Below, one piece after another: positions 1 through 8,782 of a stretch of DNA of 22,920 nt. This DNA is from a virus. The translations under genes were made by a program, and so were the position numbers. Location: positions 1 to 22,920 of the IMG/VR virus record IMGVR_UViG_3300032086_001693. The stretch is one strand, 5' to 3'. Under the pieces are notes generated by a model, which searched no databases, was not told the origin of the DNA, and worked only from the letters and a program-made list of their open reading frames with translations. Within the stretch, counting starts at the first letter, position 1. Each line of letters opens with the position of its first letter.

Positions 1-1374
1 CTAGATTCTGCCGGTGTCAAGACTGTTGTATTCAATGATAATGAAAAACTTAATTTCGGTACTAGTAGCGATCTTGAAATTTTTCATAATGGAAGTAATA
101 GTATAATTAATGAAAATGGAACTGGTGATTTATTACTTCAAGTTGCTGGCACAACAGCTTTAAAAGTTGCAGATAATAGTATCCAAGGGCATCCTAGCCA
201 AGATCTCCATGCAACTTTTGGGCGCGCGAAAGTTGGTGGTGGATTTGCAGGTGCTACTAACGTTGCAGTATTTTGTCATGAGGATCAGGGTGGCCATATT
301 GATCGTACTGCACTTTACCAAGACTCTGCTGGTAAAACAATATTGAATGCAAGAGCCGGTCAACATGTTTCTATTAGAACAAATAATTTTCCAGTTGCAA
401 CATTTGATTCAAATAGTGTTAGCATGTATGAAGATGTCGTTCTCGAGACAGGTGCTACCTCTCCGCCGTCATTATTGTTAAGAAACGATGGTAATGCTTT
501 AAGTGTGATCATTGGTAACACATTAGGTGCAGGCGTATTAGGAATGGGCGACGAAGATGATTTTGTCATGTTACATACGCCCGGATTTAATTATATTTGG
601 GCTCGTAAGCAGACCGACGATATTCAAATAATTACAACTAATAATAATGGTACATCGCAAATAGCAGCTTCATTTGAAGGAGGTGTAACAACTAAGTGCG
701 CACTTCGTGCTAATAATGGCGTAAAGCTTGAAACAGACTCCGCAGGTATTAATGTCACGGGCCAGATTGATATAACAGGAGATATTATATTTGAAGGTGC
801 TACAGCAGACGCACACGAAACAACACTCACTGTTACTGATCCAACAGCTGATCGAACAATTACTTTTCCTGATAACACCGGTAGCGTTCCTGTTAAATTG
901 TATACTGATATTACGACAAGCGGTAATGCGGCTACTAGTTTAACTATTTCTAACTCGGTGCCAAATGCATCAACATCAGCTCAGACACATTTGAGATGGG
1001 TAGCTCACGATATTACAGCTTCGAGTGGTCCAAATAGCCCGATATTGACTGTTCAAACAAGTGGTGCATCTGTTACTTGGACCGGAGTATATTATAACTC
1101 AACTTTAGGCACTAAAGCATCTGCTAGTACTACTGATCTTTTAACAGGGCTTGGTTCAAATTATTCAATTAGAAGCTTTACGCTAGATATGTACCAAACT
1201 GATACTAATGATTGGGTAGTAAACCTTGTGGCTGATGATTTCAACGGACCTTACTTTTTTCAAGGGCATGCAACAAGTTTTGTTCCATACTCGATAACAT
1301 TTTCGAGCGGATCTGCTAATAATATAACAGGCTTAACAGGGTCGCTTACAGAAGAATTCGGAGTAATTTCCTAA
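1..1374 (+). CDS. Fibre-like structural protein, 5' end outside window
   Basis: The frame is open from the first base, so this is the C-terminal 457 residues of a longer protein; the in-frame TTG at 343 and later ATGs are internal. The start of the visible part (DLEIFHNGSNS, then GTGDLLLQ) and the later VTDPTADRTITFPDNTG stretch (around residues 279-295 of the visible part) are modules I know from fibre or adhesin-like virion proteins of marine T4-like phages. The protein is rich in Thr, Ser, Asn and Gly with alternating hydrophobics, as expected for a beta-structured trimeric fibre. It has no membrane segment or signal peptide. Its stop TAA shares one base with the next ATG (TAATG), so translation is probably coupled. 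It lies upstream of gene 13, where T4 has genes 12 and wac. A virion fibre role is inference; the exact partner is unknown. Confidence 0.7.
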   Translation, partial: LDSAGVKTVVFNDNEKLNFGTSSDLEIFHNGSNSIINENGTGDLLLQVAGTTALKVADNSIQGHPSQDLHATFGRAKVGGGFAGATNVAVFCHEDQGGHIDRTALYQDSAGKTILNARAGQHVSIRTNNFPVATFDSNSVSMYEDVVLETGATSPPSLLLRNDGNALSVIIGNTLGAGVLGMGDEDDFVMLHTPGFNYIWARKQTDDIQIITTNNNGTSQIAASFEGGVTTKCALRANNGVKLETDSAGINVTGQIDITGDIIFEGATADAHETTLTVTDPTADRTITFPDNTGSVPVKLYTDITTSGNAATSLTISNSVPNASTSAQTHLRWVAHDITASSGPNSPILTVQTSGASVTWTGVYYNSTLGTKASASTTDLLTGLGSNYSIRSFTLDMYQTDTNDWVVNLVADDFNGPYFFQGHATSFVPYSITFSSGSANNITGLTGSLTEEFGVIS

Positions 1375-2117
1375 TGGCAAAATTTAAGACCGTATATAAT
1401 CCTCGTACTAAGACTAAGTCTGTAGTAGCATTCACTGCTGCAGACTCCGATGAATTTGTAGCTGCTATATCTAAGAAAGAAGAAAGAGCAACAAAGCTGA
1501 CTACTAAGGATAGTGATGGTACCTTTGAGTTAATGCACCAAGGTAGTACAAAGCTAAAGACTGATGCAGCTGGTGTCATTGTAAGTGGTACTGTAACAGG
1601 AACAACGTTTTCTGGATCTGGCGCAAGCCTAACTAATTTAAATGCATCGAAACTTAGTAGTGGTACAGTTCCTTCAGCTAGATTATCTTTATCGGCATCT
1701 GACATACCTAATCTAGCAACGTCTAAAATTACATCTGGTACATTTGATGCAGCTAGAATACCATCACTCAATGCATCAAAAATTACCGCTGGTACTATTG
1801 ATTCTGATAGATTGCCTACTGGCACATTTGGTGGTGGAGGTGGTGGGAGTACTTCACCGGGTGGATCAAACACTCAAGTTCAGTTTAATAACAGTGGATC
1901 ATTTGGCGGAGATGCTGGGCTTACGTTTAACGCAACATCAAATGATTTGACTGTCAGCGGAAAGGTAAATGCAGCAACAGTCGATCTTGGTAACTGGACA
2001 ATCACTGAGTCAAGCGGAGTGTTATACTTTGCAACTGGTGGTACAAATAAAATGAAACTCGATGCATCTGGCAACCTGACCGTTGTCGGAAACGTCACAG
2101 CATATGGATCAATGTAA
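1374..2117 (+). CDS. Repeat-containing fibre-like structural protein
   Basis: The protein is 247 residues long. The N-terminal 60 residues (AKFKTVYNPRTKTKSVV onward) are basic and polar. Residues about 85-160 carry degenerate repeats of the type ASKITSGTFDAARIP and ASKITAGTIDSDRLP. A Gly-rich linker follows (GTFGGGGGGS, about 149-158), then a beta-rich C-terminus (NTQVQFNNSGSFGGDAGLTF, then LGNWTITESSGVLYF and KLDASGNLTVVGNV). The repeat type is the same as in the 1052-residue protein at 14253, including a near-identical DNA segment. The start ATG overlaps the upstream stop (TAATG) and the stop overlaps the next gene's start in the same way, so three genes form one coupled unit. Repeats plus linker suggest a virion fibre or a fibre connector. 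No enzymatic motif is seen. Confidence 0.7.
   Translation: MAKFKTVYNPRTKTKSVVAFTAADSDEFVAAISKKEERATKLTTKDSDGTFELMHQGSTKLKTDAAGVIVSGTVTGTTFSGSGASLTNLNASKLSSGTVPSARLSLSASDIPNLATSKITSGTFDAARIPSLNASKITAGTIDSDRLPTGTFGGGGGGSTSPGGSNTQVQFNNSGSFGGDAGLTFNATSNDLTVSGKVNAATVDLGNWTITESSGVLYFATGGTNKMKLDASGNLTVVGNVTAYGSM
1791..1847 (+). repeat. Repeat shared with 16833-16889 in the distant fibre gene
   Basis: These 57 bases encode GTIDSDRLPTGTFGGGGGG. By my alignment 52 of 57 positions match the segment at 16833-16889 about 15 kb downstream, and the five differences are all silent. This indicates a module shared between two fibre genes of the same genome. Confidence 0.8.
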
Positions 2118-2791
2118 TGCCTCTACAAACATCTGGAGCAATTGACATACAGGATATCGCAACTGAGTTTGGTGGATCGACGCCTCACGGACTCAACGAG
2201 TACTATGGTGTTGATGGATATACTGGTGTTCCATCATCTGGTGAAATAGCACTTGATGATTTTTATGGTGCCACAACTCGAAGCGCTACTGTTACTGTAA
2301 GAGAAGATACTACATTTGGAGCTGAGAGGCACGGTTATCAGGCATTGAACGGTGGAGACTTTTTATATCCAGAAGCACCAGCCGATGATTGGTATGCAGC
2401 TTTTGGTGCTATAAGTAAAACTAATCCAGGTATATCTAATAATATAACTGGATTCACAATCGCTAACTATGCTGGTACAGGCGTCTCTGGAAATCCGATT
2501 ATCTTAGTGCTATCGAGTTCAAATAGTGCTGATTATGGATGGAACACTATGCACGTGAAAGCAACAGACGGTGTATCTGGTGGTTTAGGAACAGTCGATG
2601 TTTCATTTAATAGAACAGCTCGAAACTATTATGGTACACATACAAGACTTTTGAACGAAAGATCCACAACCCGGTATTATTGGAGTTTCGTACAAAGCAA
2701 TCCAAGTGCAAGTGATGATTTACAAAAATTATGGACCGCAATACGATATCAGAGTAATAATACCGGATCGGCATTTATTAAATTTACATAG
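2117..2791 (+). CDS. Structural protein with phage-type N-terminal module
   Basis: The protein is 224 residues long. The N-terminus (MPLQTSGAIDIQDIATEFGG, then GVPSSGEIALDDFYGA to about residue 52) matches a module I recognise at the start of many marine phage virion proteins, where 'MxLQTSGAIS..DI..EFGG' is followed by 'ISL.DFYGA'. The rest is beta-prone and rich in Asn, Ser, Tyr and Gly, without catalytic motifs. The start is fixed by the TAATG overlap with the gene before it. An 11-base gap holding TAGGA separates it from the next gene. It is most likely an accessory tail or fibre component; its precise role is unknown. Confidence 0.6.
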   Translation: MPLQTSGAIDIQDIATEFGGSTPHGLNEYYGVDGYTGVPSSGEIALDDFYGATTRSATVTVREDTTFGAERHGYQALNGGDFLYPEAPADDWYAAFGAISKTNPGISNNITGFTIANYAGTGVSGNPIILVLSSSNSADYGWNTMHVKATDGVSGGLGTVDVSFNRTARNYYGTHTRLLNERSTTRYYWSFVQSNPSASDDLQKLWTAIRYQSNNTGSAFIKFT

Positions 2792-2802
2792 TAGGATTTA
2801 TA

Positions 2803-3330
2803 ATGATTTCATATAAAATTACAAAATTAGATCAAGTTAGTTCACAGATCATGATACGGTATTCTAAAGAGAATAACCCAGACTATTATGTGAGACGAGC
2901 AGTTGACGATTTTAACGATACAATAATACATGAGGTTGCAAAAGAAGGTGTAGAAGAAGCTATCTCCCACTGGGATAAATTAAGTAGCAGTAGTAATTTT
3001 GAGTTAACTACTGATACTGGTAGCCTAAAAGAAGTTGTGTACGAAACTGAGCCTACATATGACACGTCAACTCAAAAATTAGTGAAGACAAATACAGAAA
3101 CAGAGACTACAATTACAGTTGGTTGGACTGTTCAAGATTTGTCAAATGATGAATTAGCTAATATGATAAGAAATAAGCGCGATGTCCTTTTAATGCAAAC
3201 TGATTTCGAAATGGTATCTGATAGAAACCCTTCAACTGCAATGATTACGTATCGACAAGCTTTAAGAGATATACCAGGCCAATCAGGATTTCCGACGGAT
3301 GTCACATGGCCTACAAAACCGATAGAGTAA
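2803..3330 (+). CDS. Tail assembly chaperone-like protein
   Basis: The protein is 175 residues long, with a TAGGA ribosome binding site about 6 bases before the ATG. The C-terminal third has the pattern RNKRDVLLMQTDFEMV, then TYRQALRDIPGQSGFPTDV and TWPTKP. This matches the phage tail assembly chaperone family (Phage_tail_APC type: R-D-x-L-L-x-x-T-D, then Y-R-Q-x-L-R-D, then W-P), as I recall it. The N-terminal 100 residues are variable and acidic. In this family such genes follow fibre genes and help fold or assemble the fibre, which fits the three fibre-like genes directly upstream. Chaperone function is inferred from the family; whether the protein stays in the virion is not visible. Confidence 0.65.
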   Translation: MISYKITKLDQVSSQIMIRYSKENNPDYYVRRAVDDFNDTIIHEVAKEGVEEAISHWDKLSSSSNFELTTDTGSLKEVVYETEPTYDTSTQKLVKTNTETETTITVGWTVQDLSNDELANMIRNKRDVLLMQTDFEMVSDRNPSTAMITYRQALRDIPGQSGFPTDVTWPTKPIE

Positions 3331-3334
3331 TAGT

Positions 3335-4387
3335 ATGAAAACTGTTAGATTCTACGTTCTCTGCTGCAGAAATATGCATTCTCTTAAGAGGCATCAAAGA
3401 ACAATTCCTGTTGATGAGATGACAATTGTCATTAACACACAAGATGAGGATTTTAAAGAATCAGCTATTGCCCATTGTACCGCTAATAGTATTGAATATG
3501 TAGTCACTGAGAGTAATGGAACTGCGAGCCAAGGAAAAAATTCAGTCTATGATTTATTCCGTGCCTCTAGTTATGACTATGCGGTTTTAATTGATGGAGA
3601 TGACTTCATAACACCTCATGGTGTTTGGGCATATAAACAAATTGCTCAGCACAGTGATGAAATTGATGTACTAGCACTTGAATATCAATTTGGTATCTGG
3701 AGAGAAAATGGTTATGATGAACTACTGGCTATTACCAATCCCATTGTACCAGGCGTATCAGATCCATTTTTAGGTTGTAATGATAGGGCTAATCCAGAAA
3801 AAATTCATGGTCACGGAGTACGATGTTTTTTACATACCTATGACTGGTGGCAGAGAGCAATTAACGGAACTCTCATAGCCAAGAGAAATGATTGGAGCAA
3901 TGACCTATCTGATACTCATAAACATTGGGCAACGCACTGCTACAAATATTTAAGTAAATGGGAAACACACCATAGACTTGTCATGTTCTCGAAGAACGCA
4001 GTCAGCGGATATAGTTATGATCCAGACTTTGTAGTCGGAGAAGATACATTACTCTATCTTGTGTATAAAGATGCACATGTCAGAGGTAACTTAAAACTGA
4101 GACACCTTTACGATAGATATCCTACCTATGTTTATGATACGCGTGTGCCGGGGGTTGTAGAAGAAAATAAAAATATAGAGAATGATCGGGGTGACGAAGT
4201 TGGTGACTATGGGTGGTATCTATGGATGAAGAAACTTGCTGAAGAGTATGATGTATATGAAGCAGCAGGTAAATTACATTTAGATACAGTTATGCCAAGG
4301 ATTGAGGTTGATTTTCCTGAAGGGTATACGCCAGATGTCTTAGGTTTAGTAAATTATCCTGGAATACAGAATATTCGCTACCTCTAG
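3335..4387 (+). CDS. Glycosyltransferase-like protein (GT-A fold, GT2-like)
   Basis: The protein is 350 residues long. It begins with a beta strand (VRFYVLCCRN) and has a Rossmann-like first half. The sequence AVLIDGDDF (residues 83-91) carries a DxD-type motif that in GT-A enzymes binds the metal and the nucleotide sugar. VVGEDTLLYLVYKDA (233-247) looks like the GT2 acidic 'ED' motif near the acceptor site. The Gly/Lys/Asn stretch GTASQGKNSV (62-71) resembles the GT2 segment before the DxD. No transmembrane helix is visible, so it is probably cytoplasmic. The gene starts 4 bases after the upstream stop with no strong ribosome site, so it belongs to the fibre-gene transcript and is expressed late. 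The substrate is unknown; a fibre or other virion protein is the plausible target. It could instead be an inactive relative. Confidence 0.65.
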   Translation: MKTVRFYVLCCRNMHSLKRHQRTIPVDEMTIVINTQDEDFKESAIAHCTANSIEYVVTESNGTASQGKNSVYDLFRASSYDYAVLIDGDDFITPHGVWAYKQIAQHSDEIDVLALEYQFGIWRENGYDELLAITNPIVPGVSDPFLGCNDRANPEKIHGHGVRCFLHTYDWWQRAINGTLIAKRNDWSNDLSDTHKHWATHCYKYLSKWETHHRLVMFSKNAVSGYSYDPDFVVGEDTLLYLVYKDAHVRGNLKLRHLYDRYPTYVYDTRVPGVVEENKNIENDRGDEVGDYGWYLWMKKLAEEYDVYEAAGKLHLDTVMPRIEVDFPEGYTPDVLGLVNYPGIQNIRYL

Positions 4388-4397
4388 ATTCAAAACA

Positions 4398-4405
4398 TAT
4401 AAATA
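4398..4405 (+). promoter_or_regulatory. T4-type late promoter before gene 13
   Basis: An exact TATAAATA octamer lies 27 bases before the gene 13 ATG, in one of the few intergenic gaps. T4-type late promoters consist essentially of this -10 element, recognised by the phage sigma factor gp55. An AAGGA ribosome site follows downstream. It would start the 13 to 17 transcript. Confidence 0.75.
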
Positions 4406-4432
4406 ACCATAGAACCATTAAAGGATAATTCT

Positions 4433-5188
4433 ATGGCAAACCCGAACTCAAGATCGACATTGATAGACTATTGCAAGCGCCGGTTGGGTGATCCTGTTAT
4501 AGAAATCAACGTCGACGAAGACCAACTCGAAGATCGCGTTGACGAAGCTTTACAATACTATCAGGAATATCATGGTGAAGCTACGCTACGTACATACCTG
4601 AAACACCTAGTGACAGAATCTGATGTTACGAACGAGTACATCTCTCTTAATTCAAATATTACATATGTCTCAAAGCTTTTTCCACTAGCATCTAATTTTA
4701 ACTCTGGTCGAAACTTTTTTGACATCAAGTATCAGATGATGCTAAACGATATGGCGTCACTAATTCATTTTGCTGGTGACCTTGCTTACTATGAGCAGAT
4801 GCAACAGTATCTCTCATTACTCGACATGAAACTCAATGGCCATCCACAAGTTCAGTTTTCTCGTAAGCAGAATCGTCTGTATATCTTTGGAGACTTTGCT
4901 GATGATGATATCAAGGCTGGTGATTACATTATTGCAGAGGTTTATCAGATCATTGATCCGGATACAAGTACATCGATCTATAATGATCTATGGCTTAAAG
5001 AGTATACTACGTCTCTCATCAAACAGCAGTGGGGTCAGAACCTAATTAAGTTTGAAGGTATGCAGCTTCCAGGTGGAGTCACGCTAAATGGAAGACAAAT
5101 CTACGATGATGCTACAAACGAAATTCAACAGCATCGTGAAGCCATTCGTCTCGAACACGAGATGCCACCAGGATTCTTTGTAGGTTAA
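4433..5188 (+). CDS. 13: Neck protein gp13
   Basis: The protein is 251 residues long (T4 gp13 is about 309). The N-terminal pattern SRSTLIDYCKRRLGDPVIEI, then NVDEDQLEDRVDEALQYYQEYH, is characteristic of the neck protein of T4-like marine phages. In this family gp13 and gp14 form the ring that closes the filled head and provides the tail-docking surface. The ATG is preceded by AAGGA at suitable spacing and by a late promoter. The gene is followed one base later by gene 14, whose product is its partner. The C-terminus ends HEMPPGFFVG. Identification rests on sequence style plus the perfect 13-14-15-16-17 order. Confidence 0.88.
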   Translation: MANPNSRSTLIDYCKRRLGDPVIEINVDEDQLEDRVDEALQYYQEYHGEATLRTYLKHLVTESDVTNEYISLNSNITYVSKLFPLASNFNSGRNFFDIKYQMMLNDMASLIHFAGDLAYYEQMQQYLSLLDMKLNGHPQVQFSRKQNRLYIFGDFADDDIKAGDYIIAEVYQIIDPDTSTSIYNDLWLKEYTTSLIKQQWGQNLIKFEGMQLPGGVTLNGRQIYDDATNEIQQHREAIRLEHEMPPGFFVG

Positions 5189-5189
5189 T

Positions 5190-6074
5190 ATGAAAAATTT
5201 ATACTTCTCTGACAAGGTCAGATCAGAACAGAACTTATACGAAGATATTGTCATCGAGTCGTTGAAAGTATACGGCCAAGATGTATATTATCTTCCACGT
5301 GATCTGGTCGGAGAAGACAGAATTTTTGGTGAGGATGTCCCATCAAGATTTAACTCATCACATAAGATTGAGATGTATATTGAGAATGTCGATGGCTTTG
5401 ATGGAGAAGGTGATCTCTTTACTCGGTTTGGTGTCGAGATCCGCGATGAAGCGACATTTGTTGTATCGAGAAGAAGATGGACTCAACAAGTTGCAAGGAT
5501 GGATAGCGGCGTAACAGCGGTTAGGCCATTTGAGGGTGATCTTATCTACTTACCTATGACAAATAAGTTGTTTGAGATCCGCCATGTGGAGCACGAGCAA
5601 CCATTCTATCAGTTGTCAAACTTACCTGTCTTTAAACTCAGAGCTACCTTGTTCGAGTACAATGATGAAGATCTAGACACTGGAATCGCAGAGATAGATA
5701 AGATTGAAACAGACTACTCATACACTTATGTACTGACTGTTGATCACAATAGCCCACTGTCTATTAACGATCGTATCGGCTTGATTGCGACTCAAACATT
5801 CGGTAGCGGTGTTGTGATGCAGGGTGAGATCTCGAAATGGTCTGACTCAGATAATAAGGTACACCTGATTCATGCCGGTGCTGATGACGGTAAGTTCCAC
5901 AACTTCGTTTCTGGTGGAACACTAAGAATCCAGGATTCAGACTTTACGATATCAGCTGTAGCCGAAGATAACAAGATAGCATCTAATGAACAAAGCTTAG
6001 ACTTCAGTACTCAGTCGACTGATTTCTTAGACTTTACTGAAACTAACCCATTTGGTGATCCGGAGAATAATTAA
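5190..6074 (+). CDS. 14: Neck protein gp14
   Basis: The protein is 294 residues long (T4 gp14 is about 256). The first part (LYFSDKVRSEQNLYEDIVIE, then LKVYGQDVYYLPRDLV and DRIFGEDVPSRF) is the typical start of gp14 in T4-like phages: a segment with conserved YLPR and a following GED. In T4, gp14 completes the neck with gp13 after packaging. Residues about 195-270 form a beta-rich extra region (SPLSINDRIGL, GEISKWSDSDNKV). The gene begins one base after the gene 13 stop and its stop TAA shares a base with the gene 15 ATG, so the trio is co-translated. Confidence 0.88.
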   Translation: MKNLYFSDKVRSEQNLYEDIVIESLKVYGQDVYYLPRDLVGEDRIFGEDVPSRFNSSHKIEMYIENVDGFDGEGDLFTRFGVEIRDEATFVVSRRRWTQQVARMDSGVTAVRPFEGDLIYLPMTNKLFEIRHVEHEQPFYQLSNLPVFKLRATLFEYNDEDLDTGIAEIDKIETDYSYTYVLTVDHNSPLSINDRIGLIATQTFGSGVVMQGEISKWSDSDNKVHLIHAGADDGKFHNFVSGGTLRIQDSDFTISAVAEDNKIASNEQSLDFSTQSTDFLDFTETNPFGDPENN

Positions 6075-6859
6075 TGTTTGGGACTTACTACTATCATGAA
6101 AAAATCCGGAAGTGTGTTTCTATCTTCGGTCGCATGTTTAATAACCTCTACGTGCTACGTAAAAATTCTGCTGGGTCTGTTATTAGTCAAGTAAAGGTTC
6201 CACTGTCATACGCACCGAAACACAAATATCTAGAGAGAATAAGAGAGAACCCAGACCTAAGCGCTGATACACAAGTTGCTATTAAGCTTCCTCGTATGTC
6301 GTTTGAGATTACAAACTTTACTTATGACCTTGCGAGACAGTTAACAAAAGTAAATACGTTCAACACTTTAGGTTCTAGCACTGGGTCTAGGCAGAAGTTT
6401 TTTCCACCAGTTCCGTGGACGATTAATTTTCAGTTAAACATTTATGCGAAAAGCCAGGATGATGCATTACAGGTAGTAGAACAAATATTGCCGTTCTTTA
6501 ATCCGCAGTATACACTGACAATTAAACCTTTTACACAGGAATATCCTGAGTTTAAGGAAGATATTCCAATCATTATTCAAGGTCTATCTTTTCAAGACGA
6601 TTTCGAAGGGGCCATTGAATCAAGAAGAACGATAGTATACACACTTGATTTTGAAATGAAAGTAAGTTTCCATGGACCAATATCTAATAGTAGTATTATC
6701 AGACAGGTTGATGCTGTCATGCATCAGCTTGGTGTCGGATTAAACGATTCGTCAAGAGGATTAGAAACAATACGAGTAAATGTAAAAGATTCAGCTGGTA
6801 TTCATGGAATGGCTGATTCTGACTTTGGATTCATAACGACAATTATAGATAGTGCATGA
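6074..6859 (+). CDS. 15: Tail sheath stabiliser / tail completion protein gp15
   Basis: The protein is 261 residues long (T4 gp15 is about 272). The start FGTYYYHEKIRKCVSIFGRM, followed by FNNLYVLR and VPLSYAPKHKYLER, is the recognisable gp15 signature. The mid-region QKFFPPVPWTINFQLNIYAK and LPFFNPQYTLTIKP also fits. In T4, gp15 forms the hexameric cap on the end of the completed tail and binds the neck. The start shares a base with the gene 14 stop (TAATG), and its last codons overlap the gene 16 start by ATGA. Confidence is high because sequence and order agree. Confidence 0.9.
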   Translation: MFGTYYYHEKIRKCVSIFGRMFNNLYVLRKNSAGSVISQVKVPLSYAPKHKYLERIRENPDLSADTQVAIKLPRMSFEITNFTYDLARQLTKVNTFNTLGSSTGSRQKFFPPVPWTINFQLNIYAKSQDDALQVVEQILPFFNPQYTLTIKPFTQEYPEFKEDIPIIIQGLSFQDDFEGAIESRRTIVYTLDFEMKVSFHGPISNSSIIRQVDAVMHQLGVGLNDSSRGLETIRVNVKDSAGIHGMADSDFGFITTIIDSA

Positions 6860-7206
6860 TGAGTGATAAAGATGATAATGTAAAAAGCGATTATGATTAT
6901 TCGCGTGAGACATACTACGATCTGATTGAGAAAGGTCGCGAGGGCCTCGAAGACATGATCCACGTGGCACGTGAGTCCGAGCACCCGCGGGCGTATGAAG
7001 TCCTTGCCGGCATGTTGAAGAATATCTCAGACATCAACGATAAGCTGATGGACCTTAATAAAAAGCATAAAGATATCACCCAACCAACAAAAGACAGTAA
7101 ACAGATAGAACATCAGCAAAATATATTTGTAGGGTCGACTGCTGACTTACAGAGACTACTACAGAAAGAAAGTGAAGAGATCGATGTTACCCCAACAGAC
7201 GAGTAG
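6856..7206 (+). CDS. 16: Terminase small subunit gp16
   Basis: The protein is 116 residues long, shorter than T4 gp16 (about 164). The sequence YDLIEKGREGLEDMIHVA, then HPRAYEVLAGMLKNISDIND and KLMDLNKKHKD, is helical, as expected for the coiled-coil core of small terminases. The acidic Asp/Asn-rich N-terminus is probably flexible. In the family, gp16 forms a ring that regulates gp17 ATPase and nuclease. The gene start overlaps gene 15 by ATGA (a second in-frame ATG follows at once), and its end overlaps the gene 17 start by 23 bases, so all three are coupled. Confidence 0.85.
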   Translation: MMSDKDDNVKSDYDYSRETYYDLIEKGREGLEDMIHVARESEHPRAYEVLAGMLKNISDINDKLMDLNKKHKDITQPTKDSKQIEHQQNIFVGSTADLQRLLQKESEEIDVTPTDE

Positions 7207-8782
7207 TTATCTCGGCAACCCAAACGTAAAACGTGATGGAGTTCAGCAAAAGTGGGAGCCTGAGCTTATACAGGAGTACGCGAAATGTATGAACGACCCT
7301 GTGTACTTTTGTGAAAAGTATGTTAAAGTAATCGCTCTCGATCAAGGTTTAGTGACATTCAATCTATATCCTTATCAAAGGGACATGTTCAACCACTTCC
7401 AGAACAATCGATTCAATATTGTTCTTGCATGCCGTCAGTCCGGTAAATCAATATCTGCCTGTGCTTATCTTCTGTGGTATGCGCTATTTCACTCAGAGAA
7501 AACAGTTGCGGTCATGGCAAACAAGGGTGCGACAGCACGTGAGATGCTTGGCCGTATCACGTTGATGCTCGAGAATATACCGTTCTTTCTACAGCCTGGG
7601 TGTAAGGCGCTCAACAAGGGATCGATTGAGTTTAGTAATAACTCACGGATTGTTGCTGCAGCGACATCTGGTTCTTCTATTCGTGGTATGTCAGTCAACC
7701 TCTTGTATCTCGATGAGTTTGCATTCGTCGAACGTGCAGCAGAGTTTTATACATCAACCTATCCGGTTGTGTCATCAGGTAAAGAAACAAAGATCATCGT
7801 GACATCAACCGCTAATGGTATCGGTAATGTTTTCCATAAGATATGGGAAGGCGCAGTTCAAGGAGTCAATGAATTTAACCCGTTCCGTGTGGACTGGTGG
7901 GATGTTCCAGGTCGAGATGAGGTATGGAAAGCGCAGACAATAGCAAACACTTCTCAGTTACAATTCGACCAAGAATTTGGTAATACCTTCTTCGGTACAG
8001 GTGATACACTCATCAATGCCGAAACACTGATGAGCCTCCGAGCGCATAACCCTATTCGAACCCTTGAAGCGGGAGACCTTCTCGTCTATAAAGAGACGAC
8101 TAAACAACACGAATATGTTATGACAGTAGATGTATCAAAAGGAAGAGGTCAAGACTATTCTACTTTTAATTTGATCGATATTTCAGTCCGGCCTTTTGAG
8201 CAGGTCGCCGTGTATCGCAATAACACTATCTCGCCTATACTCTTCCCTAACATTATATATAAGTACGCGAAAGTCTACAATGATGCTTACATCGTCGTTG
8301 AGTCAAACGATCAGGGATCCGTCGTGTGTAATGGCTTATACCACGATCTAGAATATGAAAATCTACACGCGTCTTCATCAGTCAAAGCATCTGGTCTCGG
8401 TATTGAAATGAACCGAAAAGTCAAGAGGCTCGGCTGCTCAGCTATTAAAGATATCCTAGAAAATAATAAACTCAAGGTTGTGGACGAGCACACAATACTC
8501 GAGATATCTACGTTCGAAGCAAAAGGCACTAGCTATCAGGCAAGTGTAGGTAATCATGATGACCTGATGATGAACCTAGTTATGTTTGGCTATTTTGCTT
8601 CTACGCAATATTTCGGTGATATGACTGATATTGATCTTAAACAAATGCTGTTTGAAAAGAAAATGAAAGAGATACAAGATGATATGGTTCCTTTTGGATT
8701 TATAGATGACGGATCTGATGCCATTCGAAAAATAGAAAATGAAGATGGTCCGTGGGCTGTGGAATACGACCCAAATCTATAA
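7184..8782 (+). CDS. 17: Terminase large subunit gp17 (packaging ATPase and nuclease)
   Basis: The protein is 532 residues from the ATG (T4 is about 610). This start is preferred over a GTG at 7172 because GAAGAGA lies just before it. The N-terminal ATPase has a Walker A-like CRQSGKS (83-89; like T4 it departs from the classic GxxxxGK form), Walker B LLYLDEF (173-179) and a coupling motif STANG (208-212). The C-terminal RNase H-like nuclease has Asp316 in VMTVDVSKGRGQDYS, Glu373 and Asp376 in VVESNDQG, and Asp459/Asp460 in NHDDLMMN. It translocates DNA into the prohead through gp20 and cuts concatemers. All key residues are present, so it looks active. The stop codon lies inside a late promoter. 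Confidence 0.95.
   Translation: MLPQQTSSYLGNPNVKRDGVQQKWEPELIQEYAKCMNDPVYFCEKYVKVIALDQGLVTFNLYPYQRDMFNHFQNNRFNIVLACRQSGKSISACAYLLWYALFHSEKTVAVMANKGATAREMLGRITLMLENIPFFLQPGCKALNKGSIEFSNNSRIVAAATSGSSIRGMSVNLLYLDEFAFVERAAEFYTSTYPVVSSGKETKIIVTSTANGIGNVFHKIWEGAVQGVNEFNPFRVDWWDVPGRDEVWKAQTIANTSQLQFDQEFGNTFFGTGDTLINAETLMSLRAHNPIRTLEAGDLLVYKETTKQHEYVMTVDVSKGRGQDYSTFNLIDISVRPFEQVAVYRNNTISPILFPNIIYKYAKVYNDAYIVVESNDQGSVVCNGLYHDLEYENLHASSSVKASGLGIEMNRKVKRLGCSAIKDILENNKLKVVDEHTILEISTFEAKGTSYQASVGNHDDLMMNLVMFGYFASTQYFGDMTDIDLKQMLFEKKMKEIQDDMVPFGFIDDGSDAIRKIENEDGPWAVEYDPNL

Noticed and set aside
343-345. TTG as start of the first gene
   Set aside because: The frame is open all the way to base 1 and upstream residues (DLEIFHNGSNS, GTGDLLLQ) are clearly part of the fibre protein, so the gene is simply cut by the window edge.
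1346-1873. 175-codon antisense open frame over the fibre gene at 1374
   Set aside because: It is the same repeat shadow effect. Pro/Val-rich antisense translation of the ASKITSGT repeats, with no supporting signals.
7172-7174. GTG as start of gene 17
   Set aside because: The ATG at 7184 has GAAGAGA just upstream and gives a normal overlap with gene 16. The GTG has no good ribosome site of its own.
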